This document shows positions 32,410-44,635 of a DNA stretch of 64,000 nt, piece by piece. Source of the DNA: UBA6522 sp965204155. GTDB taxonomy: Bacteria; Pseudomonadota; Gammaproteobacteria; Steroidobacterales; Rariloculaceae. The translations under genes and the position numbers were made by a program. The stretch spans positions 2,046,001-2,110,000 of the forward strand of contig OZ241971.1 of assembly GCA_965204155.1 (NCBI GenBank). Direction: 5' to 3'. Each line of letters opens with the position of its first letter. Position 1 is the stretch's first letter. The notes beneath the pieces were generated by a model. That model was not told the origin of the DNA. It worked only from the letters and a program-made list of their open reading frames with translations, and searched no databases.

Positions 32410-33642
32410 ATGCCCAGTACCCGGCAAGTCGATGTAGAAGAACAGGTCGCGGAATTACGCCGCGGGGCTGTGGACCTGCTGGTGGAAAGCGAGTTGCGGG
32501 AACGGTTGCTCGTGGGCAGGCCACTCACGGTCAAGGTGGGTTTCGACCCCACCGCGCCGGACCTGCACCTGGGTCACACGGTGCTGCTCAACAAGATGCG
32601 CCAGTTCCAGGACTTCGGCCACATCGTGATCTTTCTGATCGGCGACTTCACCGGCATGATCGGCGATCCGTCGGGCAAGACAGCGACCCGGCCGGCGCTG
32701 ACGCGGGAACAGATCCAGGCCAACGCGAGGACCTACGAGAAGCAGGTGTTCAAGGTGCTGGATCCGCAACAGACGCGGCTGGACTTCAACTCCCGCTGGA
32801 TGACGGAGTTGGGCGCGGCCGGCCTGGTGCAGCTTGCGTCACGGCACACGGTGGCGCGAATGCTGGAACGAGACGACTTTCGCAAGCGTTACCAGCAGGG
32901 CCAGCCGATCGCCATCCACGAGTTTCTCTATCCTCTGGCCCAGGCCTACGACTCGGTGGCGCTCAAGGCGGACGCGGAACTGGGCGGCACCGACCAGAAG
33001 TTCAATCTCCTCGTGGGCAGACAGTTGCAGGAGTCGTATGGGCAGCCGCCGCAGGTGGTGCTGACCGTGCCGCTGCTGGAGGGGCTTGACGGCGTCAACA
33101 AGATGTCCAAGTCGCTGGGTAACGCGATCGGAATCGACGAAGCCCCGGGAGAAATGTTCGGCAAGCTCATGTCGATTTCGGACGAACTCATGTGGCGGTA
33201 TTTCGAGTTGCTGAGCTTCCGCTCGCTGGCGGAAATCAGAGATCTGAAGTCCCGTGTCGCCGGGGGCGCCAACCCGCGGGACATCAAGTTCCTGCTGGCC
33301 CGGGAGATCGTCGCGCGCTTCCACGACGAGGCGGCGGCCGGGCAGGCGCAGGAGGATTTCATTTCAAGGCACCGTCACGGACGGGCGCCGGACCGGATGC
33401 CGGAGATCGCCTTGAATTGCCCGGATGCCTCGCTGGGCATCGGCTATGTCCTGAGGGACTGCGGTCTGGTGGCCAGCACTTCCGAAGCGATACGCATGGT
33501 GAGGCAGGGCGCGGTCCGCGTGGACGGCGATCGGATCTCCGACCCAAGGCTGGCCCTTGAAGCCGATGGAACGCCGAAAACCGTCCAGGTGGGCAAGCGC
33601 AGGTTCGCCAGGGTGACGCTGAACGCCACCGGAAAAGGCTAG
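32410..33642 (+). CDS. tyrS: Tyrosyl-tRNA synthetase
   Basis: 410-residue class I aminoacyl-tRNA synthetase charging tRNA-Tyr. The HIGH-like motif is PDLHLGHTVLLN (about 46-57), KMSKS is NKMSKSLGNAIG (about 233), and a C-terminal S4 RNA-binding domain is visible from about residue 340 (RMVRQGAVRVDGDRI). The sequence belongs to the TyrZ-like long type that uses HLGH rather than HIGH. Start ATG at 32410. Immediately precedes the rRNA operon promoter region; its stop is 15 bp before the first rrn -35. Confidence 0.96.
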   Translation: MPSTRQVDVEEQVAELRRGAVDLLVESELRERLLVGRPLTVKVGFDPTAPDLHLGHTVLLNKMRQFQDFGHIVIFLIGDFTGMIGDPSGKTATRPALTREQIQANARTYEKQVFKVLDPQQTRLDFNSRWMTELGAAGLVQLASRHTVARMLERDDFRKRYQQGQPIAIHEFLYPLAQAYDSVALKADAELGGTDQKFNLLVGRQLQESYGQPPQVVLTVPLLEGLDGVNKMSKSLGNAIGIDEAPGEMFGKLMSISDELMWRYFELLSFRSLAEIRDLKSRVAGGANPRDIKFLLAREIVARFHDEAAAGQAQEDFISRHRHGRAPDRMPEIALNCPDASLGIGYVLRDCGLVASTSEAIRMVRQGAVRVDGDRISDPRLALEADGTPKTVQVGKRRFARVTLNATGKG

Positions 33643-33657
33643 CGCTGCAGATTTTTC

Positions 33658-33685
33658 TTGCCAGAGCCGAATCTATCGGTATAAT
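33658..33685 (+). promoter_or_regulatory. rRNA operon promoter P1
   Basis: TTGCCA (33658-33663), 16 bp spacer, perfect TATAAT (33680-33685), just after tyrS and about 260 bp before 16S. A GC-rich stretch (CCGCGCC) follows the -10, as in growth-rate-regulated rrn discriminators. Confidence 0.65.
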
Positions 33686-33769
33686 TCCGCGCCTTCCCTG
33701 CCGCGGTAACCAGCCAAGCACTTGACCGGACATGGCCCGGAGTAATTCCGAGCCAGGGCGGTTTTCAGC

Positions 33770-33798
33770 TTGGACACGCGCTGGCAGGGGAGTATAAT
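33770..33798 (+). promoter_or_regulatory. rRNA operon promoter P2
   Basis: TTGGAC (33770-33775), 17 bp spacer, perfect TATAAT (33793-33798), near-ideal sigma-70 promoter about 150 bp upstream of the 16S gene. A weaker TTGACC (33722-33727) with TAATTC at 15 bp lies between P1 and P2. Confidence 0.75.
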
Positions 33799-33825
33799 TG
33801 ATCGGCTTGACGGTTGATTCCGTCC

Positions 33826-33837
33826 GCTCTTTAACAA
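33826..33837 (+). promoter_or_regulatory. boxA antitermination site, 16S leader
   Basis: GCTCTTTAACAA matches the rrn boxA recognised by NusB/NusE for ribosomal antitermination; a second copy precedes 23S at 35857. Confidence 0.8.
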
Positions 33838-33841
33838 ATGG

Positions 33842-33868
33842 ACTCAAGCAGCTTGTGTGGGCGCTCGC
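33842..33868 (+). repeat. 16S processing stem, 5' arm
   Basis: This 27-base stretch is almost perfectly complementary to 35536-35562 beyond the 16S 3' end (CAAGCAGCTTGTG versus CACAAGCTGCTTG, continuing through GGGCGCTCGC/GCGGGCGCCC with minor mismatches). The pair encloses 16S, as expected for an RNase III substrate. Confidence 0.75.
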
Positions 33869-33899
33869 ACCGGAGCAACGGTGCATGAGCGCCGACATG

Positions 33900-33917
33900 G
33901 GGGTACTTCGGTACCCC
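33900..33917 (+). other. UUCG-tetraloop hairpin in the 16S leader
   Basis: GGGGTAC-TTCG-GTACCCC: a 7 bp stem closed by a stable cUUCGg-type tetraloop, about 35 bases before mature 16S. Preceded by another hairpin, GGCGCTC/GAGCGCC. Probably folds as part of the pre-rRNA leader. Confidence 0.55.
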
Positions 33918-33951
33918 GAAGAAAGCGTTCAGGAACTCAACTCCTTGATAT

Positions 33952-35508
<1,557 letters not shown>

Positions 35509-35535
35509 AAAGAGAAACCTTGCACCCGCGCTCCC

Positions 35536-35562
35536 GCGGGCGCCCAGCACAAGCTGCTTGAG
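35536..35562 (+). repeat. 16S processing stem, 3' arm
   Basis: Complement of 33842-33868 (see there); lies between 16S and tRNA-Ile. Confidence 0.75.
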
Positions 35563-35617
35563 CACAGTGCATCCGGCAGAGCCCTCTGCCAGACTGGAAT
35601 TTGGGCTCATTTGGAAT

Positions 35618-35694
<77 letters not shown>

Positions 35695-35708
35695 GACACG
35701 CAAGCAAA

Positions 35709-35784
35709 GGGGCTGTAGCTCAGTTGGGAGAGCACCTGGTTTGCAACCAGGAGGTCACCGGTTCGAGCCCGGTCAGCTCCACCA
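35709..35784 (+). tRNA. alaT: tRNA-Ala (anticodon TGC)
   Basis: 76 nt cloverleaf: acceptor GGGGCTG/CAGCTCC, D-arm GCTCAGTTGGGAGAGC, anticodon TGC at 35742-35744, T-arm GTTCGAGCC, encoded CCA. Follows tRNA-Ile by 14 bp. Confidence 0.97.
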
Positions 35785-35856
35785 ACCTGTCGATTCCAAT
35801 ACGCAGCAACGGGTTCGGAGGCAATTTGCGAGTTGCATCCGGTCCCCTTGTTGGGA

Positions 35857-35870
35857 TGCTCTTTAACAAT
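35857..35870 (+). promoter_or_regulatory. boxA antitermination site, 23S leader
   Basis: TGCTCTTTAACAAT, identical in core to the boxA before 16S; renews antitermination in the spacer about 97 bases before 23S. Confidence 0.8.
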
Positions 35871-35966
35871 CTGGATTGATCCGTCTATTGAGATCCAATG
35901 GATCTCGGTAGTCGCACTGTATTCTTTGAGAGAATTACATATAACCCAGGCTTTTTGGGGTTATAT

Positions 35967-38875
<2,909 letters not shown>

Positions 38876-38947
38876 ATAACACCCAAGGAGCTTGGTGCGA
38901 AACGCGGATCAATCCAGATTTGGCGCTCGAGAGAGCGTCGACCGGTT

Positions 38948-39065
38948 TGCCTGGCGGCCATAGCGGACGGGAACCACCCGATCCCATCCCGAACTCGGAA
39001 GTGAAAACGTCCAGCGCCGATGGTAGTGTGGGGTTTCCCCATGTGAGAGTAGGTCACCGCCAGGC
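38948..39065 (+). rRNA. rrf: 5S ribosomal RNA
   Basis: About 118 nt, TGCCTGGCGGCC at the 5' end pairing with CCGCCAGGC at the 3' end; the core CCCATCCCGAACTCGGAAGTG and GCGCCGATGGTAGTGTGGG are standard. Ends estimated from E. coli. Confidence 0.95.
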
Positions 39066-39075
39066 TCATGTATGA

Positions 39076-39114
39076 AGTCCCTCCGGCCTTTTTGGTCGGG
39101 GGGATTTTCTTTTT
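39076..39114 (+). terminator. rRNA operon terminator
   Basis: Stem of about 13 bp, AGTCCCTCCGGCC against GGTCGGGGGGATT with one or two non-Watson-Crick pairs, TTTTT loop, followed by TTTTCTTTTT. Ten bases after 5S; a classical intrinsic terminator. Confidence 0.85.
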
Positions 39115-39171
39115 CGGGGCTTTTTGAGGGGATTCAGTCGGGATTAGACGTCGCGCGGGGGCCGCGAGGGT

Positions 39172-39299
39172 GGGTGCAGACACCCCTTGCGAACTTAACC
39201 GAGCCCGCCATCCCTGGCGGGCTCGGATCGGCGCTCGGCGCTCCTGGCCGTCCATGGCCCCGCGCCGAGCGACGACGTTCGCAAGGGGTGTCTGCACCC
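39172..39299. repeat. REP-doublet-like inverted element with internal hairpins
   Basis: Two perfect 23 bp inverted arms, 39172-39194 and 39277-39299. Each arm carries its own small hairpin (GGGTG-CAGA-CACCC on the left, GGGTG-TCTG-CACCC on the right) followed by TTGCGAAC or its complement. Between the arms sit two more perfect hairpins: GAGCCCGCCA-TCCC-TGGCGGGCTC (39201-39224) and CGCTCGGCGC/GCGCCGAGCG (39232-39241 with 39262-39271). The layout of two inverted REP-like units around a spacer matches what is called a REPIN or BIME. Only one copy was noticed in this window, and no REP-associated transposase gene is nearby. Confidence 0.6.
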
Positions 39300-39346
39300 C
39301 CCCCTCGCTGTGGGAGTGGTGCGCATGGGGGGCGACTGCGGGTGGG

Positions 39347-40468
39347 TTAGTAGCCCGTGAGTTCTACGTAGCCGTCGCCGGTGATCGGGGTTTCGCGCTG
39401 GGTTCCGGTGACGTTGACTGCGCCTTCCCAGTAGCGGACGGTGAGGTTCAGTTCCTGTTCCTGAAGGTAAGGCCGGACTTGGAGAGTCATGTCCTGTCCG
39501 GGTAGATCAAGCTGCCAGGCTACGGGGTAACGTGCGCCGCTGGCGTCGCTGGTCCAGTGCTCGAGCGGTGTCAGGATGACGTCCTGGGGGCGCAGTGCGA
39601 TACGGGTGCCGTCGGCTTGCACGAGCGATCCACCGCTGAACGGGCTGGTTTCGCCGTCCTGGGTTCGCAGCCGGTAGTACATGACCTCGCGGTTGTCGGT
39701 CAGTTGCAGCGCGAACCAGTCCCAGCCCGCCAGGTCGGGGCTCAGCGCACTGGTGCCCCACTCGCGATCCATCCAGGCGGTGCCGCTGACGTCGAATGTC
39801 TCGTCAGCCACCCGTACCTTGCCGGCGGCTTCGAGCCGGGTGAATGAATAGTAGTAGGAGGCGTTTCCGGGCTCGGGCCCCTTTGGGTCGAGGCCGTTGT
39901 CGCCCTGGAACACCATGGGCTTCGTGCCGTTCAATGTGAGTTCGATGCCGGCCCGGTCCGTACCCGCACTCAAGTGCAGAGGCGGGATTCCGGGGCCGTC
40001 ACCGGTAGCGGACCAGTCTTCAAGCCAGACCCTGAAGGGTTCGGCCTGGCTGCCGGCCAGTCCCAGCGCCTGCCGGGAAAATCGTTCGGCGGCAATGAAT
40101 TCCCGGCCATCGGTGTCGGTGACCGCCAGGTGGGCCATCCATGCCTGACTGGCGCCCCAGGCGGATTTGCGGTCGAGCGGTTCGGGCGACATCGCAAGGC
40201 GAAAGAACGTCAACTCGAATCCGAAGTGCCTTCCAGCGACATCGCGCAGATTGCCCGTGAAATACCACCATTCGTTGCGGTACTCGTCGTGGGTGGCGTG
40301 ATCCTCCGGGAACCGGAAGGCCCGGCTTTCCAGCGCGCGGGCGTATTCCTGACCGCCGGGTTCGGTGAGAAACCGGGTTGCGTTGCCCTGTTGGTCGGGT
40401 CCGGGCCCGACTTCCGGGGCAGTGCAACCGCCCAGCGCGAAGAAGACCAGCCAGATGCCGCGGGTCAC
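39347..40468 (-). CDS. Lipocalin-like AttH/carotenoid-hydratase-type lipoprotein
   Basis: 373-residue predicted lipoprotein: signal segment GIWLVFFALGGC with the lipobox Cys at residue 15. The mature part resembles the AttH family (also annotated as carotenoid 1,2-hydratase-like, double lipocalin fold): FRFPEDHATHDEYRNEWWYFTGNL (seen as EYRNEWWYFTGNL near residue 63), GFELTFFRLA, and GTAWMDREWGTSAL near residue 240. The protein ends with VELTGY. It is the last gene of an ATPase-permease-AttH set, three bases after the permease stop, an arrangement conserved in many proteobacteria; the transported molecule is not known. GTG start at 40468. Confidence 0.85.
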   Translation of the reverse strand: MTRGIWLVFFALGGCTAPEVGPGPDQQGNATRFLTEPGGQEYARALESRAFRFPEDHATHDEYRNEWWYFTGNLRDVAGRHFGFELTFFRLAMSPEPLDRKSAWGASQAWMAHLAVTDTDGREFIAAERFSRQALGLAGSQAEPFRVWLEDWSATGDGPGIPPLHLSAGTDRAGIELTLNGTKPMVFQGDNGLDPKGPEPGNASYYYSFTRLEAAGKVRVADETFDVSGTAWMDREWGTSALSPDLAGWDWFALQLTDNREVMYYRLRTQDGETSPFSGGSLVQADGTRIALRPQDVILTPLEHWTSDASGARYPVAWQLDLPGQDMTLQVRPYLQEQELNLTVRYWEGAVNVTGTQRETPITGDGYVELTGY

Positions 40469-40471
40469 CTG

Positions 40472-42979
40472 CTACTCCTCCCTCAACTGGCCTGCGACGC
40501 CGACGCGAACTGCGCGGACGGCGGGATAGATTCCGGCCAGAATTGCGGCGCTCAGCGCCAGTGCGACCCCGAGTGCGAGTGGCTGGGCAGCGACCGCCAG
40601 GTCCATGCTCCAGCCGAACGAACGCACGTTGATGACCAGGATGAGCAGGGCCGCCATGACGATGCCGAGCGGGATGGCGAACAACCCGGCAGCCAGGCCG
40701 AGCAGGCCCGTTTGTGCAAGGGTCAGGACCCGCACCTGGCGGGGCCTCATCCCGAGGGCACGAAGCACCGCCAACTCCCGGCCCCGCTCCAGTTCAATGG
40801 ACATGACGGCGCTGGCAAGCCCCAGGAACGCGACCACACCGGCCAGAATTCTCAGTACTTCGGTAATCCTGAAGGTACGGTCAAAGACCTCCAGCGAGCG
40901 CTCCCGGATGAATTGGTTGGACCGGAACCGCACCGGATTGCCGGCGCCGAATACGCTGCGTATCGCTCCCAGCGCGGTCTCCCGGTCGGCGTCGTCGTCC
41001 AGATAGACACCGATTCCGTTGATGTCGTTGTCTGACCAATGGGATCGGTACAGGTCCAGGGGCATCAGCACGGTGCCTCCGTTGGTGCTGTAGTCGCGAA
41101 AGGCGCCGAGCACGGTGAATGCCCGCTCGCCGGACGCCGTGGGCAGGACCAGGTCGTCGCCCGGTGGCAACTGGCGATGAAACGCGAGGGGCTCGGAAAC
41201 GAGAATGCCTGCGCCGGATTCCAATAGTTCCACTGCATCCGTACCCCCGGCCGTCATGCGCAGCCCCCAGCCGTCCGGTCCCGGGTCCAGAGCGCGCAGA
41301 CTCACTTCGCCCGCCGCCGTGGGCAGCCGTATGAAGCGAGTCAGGCTCGACCCCCGTACACCGGGAATGGCCGAGAGCGCGTCTCGATGGCTGTCGTCGA
41401 AGAACTGCTCGCCGTCGATGTTGACGTAGACGTCCGCCGTCAGCGTGCCGGTCAACCAGTCTTCCACGCTGATGCGGAAACTGCCGATCATCAGGCCGAT
41501 TCCAACCACGGTCGCCACCGCCACCGAGAGGGCGGCCGTGGCCACCCCGGTCCGGCTCAGCGAAGCGGCCATGCCCCGTGCCGCCAGCGAACCCGCGATA
41601 CCGAACCCGCGTTCGACCAGCGGCTCGGCCAGCCTGGCCAGGAGGCGTGTGCCGGCGGGAACCAGCAGGGCGCCGGTTGCGATCACGAAAAACAGTCCCG
41701 CAAACGCCAGTACCAGGCTCCGGGACGACATCAGCAGGAGTGCGGTGGCGACTCCGGCGGCGGGCAGGGCGAGCCAGGTCGCGCGCCGGGCGAGCCGGCG
41801 CGTGCTGCGCTCCAGGGCGGCGCGGCTCATGGCAGTGTTCGGCGTGCTGCGGGCCGCGTCCAGAGCCGGTGCGGCAGCGGCCAGCAGCGTCATCCCCAGG
41901 CCCAGTGCAAAGCCGCGCAAATAGATCGTCGGGGACGGGTTCACGGCGCTCACGCTCGATTCAAAGTAGAGGTCGCCCACGGTTCGCAGGACCAGGTCCA
42001 CGAGACCTTCCGCGAGTTGCTGCCCCAGCAGAATGCCCGCGGTCGTGGCCAGTGTGCCGAGCACCAGTGCTTCTCCCAACACGCCGGTCAGCAGTTGCCG
42101 CCTGCTGACACCGATCGCGCGCAGCACCCCGAACGTCCCGCGCCGCTGCACCACCGCGAACGACATGGTCGCGTAGATCAGGAATACGCCCACCAGCAGC
42201 GCCAGCAGGCTCAATGCCGTGAGGTTGATGCGAAAAGCCCGCGCCAGTTCGTCAAACGCCGCGTTGCGGCCCTCGGCGGACACCAGCGTGGTATCGGGCA
42301 GGCTGAGCGCGCGGATTCGTTCCGCCTCCGCCTCGTTCAGAATCAGGTCCACGCGGGACAGCGAGGCTCTGCCCAGCAATTCCTGGGCCGTGGCGATGTC
42401 GGCGACGATCGGCGCTGTGGGCCCCTCGTCGGCGGAGGACGTTTCCAGGACCGTCCCGACCGCACGGACCGTCCGTGTCTCGCCGCCGATCAGCAGAGCG
42501 AATTCCGCGCCCGATTCCAGGTCCAGCTCTTCCAGCAACGGAGCGGGTACCAGCACGGCACCCGGTTCCACGATCAGGCGGGTCAGGTCAGTTCCGCGGC
42601 CCGGCACAAAGCCCGAGAAGCCCCGAAAGCCGGATTCTTCCAGCGGGTCGACGCCCATCAGGGTGAACGATCGATCCTGCAGCCGACGCACGCGAACCTC
42701 GGCCTCGATGACCGGGGCGGCACGTACCGGTCCGTGCTCCATCCTCAGCGTCCGGTACACGGAATCGGCGAGTTCGCCGCGTGTGCCCATCAGGTGGTGC
42801 GTCGTGCTGCCGGTGACCAGATCGGACGTCAACTGGAATGCTCTGCGCGCGCTGTCGTTGGCCAGGTCCACGCCCACGTAGACCGCAACGCCGAGGGCGA
42901 TGCCGCTGATGGCCAGGCACAGTTGCCAGGGACGGCGCCAGTAGAACCGCAGCCCGGATCGCGCCAGCAGCCCGTTCAC
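40472..42979 (-). CDS. FtsX-family ABC transporter permease (AttF/AttG-like)
   Basis: 835-residue permease. Begins with one membrane span (about 18-38, WQLCLAISGIALGVAVYVGV), a large periplasmic MacB-PCD-like domain, and FtsX domains of four helices each: LALLVGVFLIYATMSFAVVQR near 265, GVATALLLMSSRSLVLAFAGL near 430, and a final set including VVAFLGLASAVMSIELERGRE and LAVLRALGMRPRQV near 715-740. Two FtsX domains suggest a single long polypeptide replacing two permeases. The GTG at 42979 overlaps the ATPase stop (GTGA). Likely function: mechanotransmission or lipoprotein/lipid extraction with the partner ATPase (inference from the MacB/LolCDE superfamily). Confidence 0.88.
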   Translation of the reverse strand: MNGLLARSGLRFYWRRPWQLCLAISGIALGVAVYVGVDLANDSARRAFQLTSDLVTGSTTHHLMGTRGELADSVYRTLRMEHGPVRAAPVIEAEVRVRRLQDRSFTLMGVDPLEESGFRGFSGFVPGRGTDLTRLIVEPGAVLVPAPLLEELDLESGAEFALLIGGETRTVRAVGTVLETSSADEGPTAPIVADIATAQELLGRASLSRVDLILNEAEAERIRALSLPDTTLVSAEGRNAAFDELARAFRINLTALSLLALLVGVFLIYATMSFAVVQRRGTFGVLRAIGVSRRQLLTGVLGEALVLGTLATTAGILLGQQLAEGLVDLVLRTVGDLYFESSVSAVNPSPTIYLRGFALGLGMTLLAAAAPALDAARSTPNTAMSRAALERSTRRLARRATWLALPAAGVATALLLMSSRSLVLAFAGLFFVIATGALLVPAGTRLLARLAEPLVERGFGIAGSLAARGMAASLSRTGVATAALSVAVATVVGIGLMIGSFRISVEDWLTGTLTADVYVNIDGEQFFDDSHRDALSAIPGVRGSSLTRFIRLPTAAGEVSLRALDPGPDGWGLRMTAGGTDAVELLESGAGILVSEPLAFHRQLPPGDDLVLPTASGERAFTVLGAFRDYSTNGGTVLMPLDLYRSHWSDNDINGIGVYLDDDADRETALGAIRSVFGAGNPVRFRSNQFIRERSLEVFDRTFRITEVLRILAGVVAFLGLASAVMSIELERGRELAVLRALGMRPRQVRVLTLAQTGLLGLAAGLFAIPLGIVMAALLILVINVRSFGWSMDLAVAAQPLALGVALALSAAILAGIYPAVRAVRVGVAGQLREE

Positions 42980-43656
42980 GGCCGCTCCTCGTGGATGTGG
43001 GCTGCGCGTATGGTGAAGACCCGGTCCGCGGTGCCGAGCACCTCCCGGCTGTGGGTTGCCATTATCAGCGTGGCCTTGTGCCGGCGGCAGGTCTGCTCCA
43101 GCAGCGCGAGTACTTCTTCCGCCGTTTCCAGATCGAGATTGCCCGTGGGCTCGTCCGCCAACACGATGTTCGGCCGATGGGACAAAGCCCGCGCGATCGC
43201 CACCCGCTGCTGTTCGCCCCCCGACAGTTCCTCGGGGAACCGGCTGCCGCAACCGTCAAGCCCCAGTTCCGCCAGCAGCGAATCCGCCCGCCCGACGCCC
43301 TCTGCCCGGGCGGCCCCGTTGAGCGCCATGGGAAGGCGCACGTTTTCCGCCACGGTCAGCGTGGGTATCAGGTTGAAGAACTGGAACACGAACCCCAGGC
43401 GGCGGCACCGAACCCGGGAAAGCTCGTCCTCGCTCAGCCCTGCCAGCGACTGTCCGAGCAGTTCCACGACACCGTCTGTGGGCCGGTCCAGTCCGCCGAT
43501 CAGGTTCAGCAGGGTGGACTTGCCGGAGCCGCTGCGTCCCACCACCACCACGAACTCACCCGGCTGTATGTCCAGGTCGCACTCCTCCAGCACCACGTGG
43601 GCGCCGTAGGTTTTTCTGACGCCGATGAGACGAATGTGGGTTTCAGCGTTGTGCAA
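42976..43656 (-). CDS. LolD/MacB-type ABC transporter ATPase
   Basis: 226-residue ATPase with Walker A GRSGSGKST near residue 40, signature LSGGEQQRVAIA, Walker B IVLADEPTGNLD and H-loop MATHSREV. The GNLD ending and the length place it in the LolD/FtsE/MacB group that partners FtsX-type permeases. TTG start at 43656, with AGGA 8 bp upstream. First gene of the three-gene operon. Confidence 0.92.
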   Translation of the reverse strand: MHNAETHIRLIGVRKTYGAHVVLEECDLDIQPGEFVVVVGRSGSGKSTLLNLIGGLDRPTDGVVELLGQSLAGLSEDELSRVRCRRLGFVFQFFNLIPTLTVAENVRLPMALNGAARAEGVGRADSLLAELGLDGCGSRFPEELSGGEQQRVAIARALSHRPNIVLADEPTGNLDLETAEEVLALLEQTCRRHKATLIMATHSREVLGTADRVFTIRAAHIHEERP

Positions 43657-43930
43657 GTTTGGTGTCCTGCGCAGTCGGGGGATTATCTCAGAGTGGGCAC
43701 CGCCCGTCCCACCGGCTGCCGAGAACTCGCATCGTGCCGAGGCCCATTGAATCCGCGACCGTAGTGTAGACTACGCGCTCGCTGCCCCGCGGCCCGGGAG
43801 CCCCGGGACAGGGGCGGCACGTCACTCTCACAACGACAGCGCAGGACGGAGTCGGGCGGTTTCGCCTCTGTTGCCGCCTCTGGCTCCTGCCGAGCGTACG
43901 ACGCGGGCAAGGACAAGGATCAATTGGCCG

Positions 43931-44572
43931 ATGAAACTCTACTACTTTCCCGGAGCCCCGAGCCCCCGCAAGGTGGGAATCGTCATCGCAGAAAAGGGCC
44001 TGGACATCCCGACAGAAATCCTGAACATCCGCGCCGGGGAGCACCGTACCGGGGACTATGCGGCCGTCAATCCGAACGTGACCGTTCCGGCACTCGAGCT
44101 GGACGACGGCGCCTGCATCACCGAGAGCCTGGCGATCGTGCACTACCTGGAGCAGCTTCAACCTGAGCCCAACCTCATGGGCCGCGACGCCACGGAACAG
44201 GCGCTGGTGCTGATGTGGCACGACATCGCGACCCTGGAAGGTTACCTGGGCATCCAGGAACGGTTCCGCAATTCCGACGCCTTTCCGGCCGGCAGGGCGC
44301 TGCCGGGACCCACGGGTTACGAGCGCATTCCCGCGCTGGTTGAACGGGGCGACAAGCGCATCAATGCGTTCTTCGACAAGATCGACCGCCGCCTGGGCGA
44401 AAGCGAATACCTGGCGGGAGACCGCTACACCTACGCCGACATTGCGGCGTATGTGTATCGATGGTTCGCCCATTGGGTAACGAAGGACGATCCCGCGGCG
44501 CATCGGAAGCACCTGCGCCGGTGGACGGAGGCCATCGACGCCCGGCCCGCCGTGGCCTCGCTGAACGGCTGA
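43931..44572 (+). CDS. Glutathione S-transferase family protein
   Basis: 213-residue cytosolic GST. N-terminal thioredoxin-like domain with YYFPGAPSPRKVGIVIAEKG and the glutathione-binding VTVPALELDDGACITES-type segment (VPALELDDGACITES, about 55-69); C-terminal all-helical domain with TYADIAAYVYRWF. The Ser or Tyr that would act on glutathione (Ser11) is in the SPR position, suggesting a beta- or theta-like class. Substrate not identifiable. ATG at 43931. Divergent from the ABC operon. Confidence 0.88.
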   Translation: MKLYYFPGAPSPRKVGIVIAEKGLDIPTEILNIRAGEHRTGDYAAVNPNVTVPALELDDGACITESLAIVHYLEQLQPEPNLMGRDATEQALVLMWHDIATLEGYLGIQERFRNSDAFPAGRALPGPTGYERIPALVERGDKRINAFFDKIDRRLGESEYLAGDRYTYADIAAYVYRWFAHWVTKDDPAAHRKHLRRWTEAIDARPAVASLNG

Positions 44573-44635
44573 GCCGCGCGGGACCGGGGACGTGATCCGA
44601 TTCCAGGCCAGGCTCGCCGGCATGGGACCAACGTC

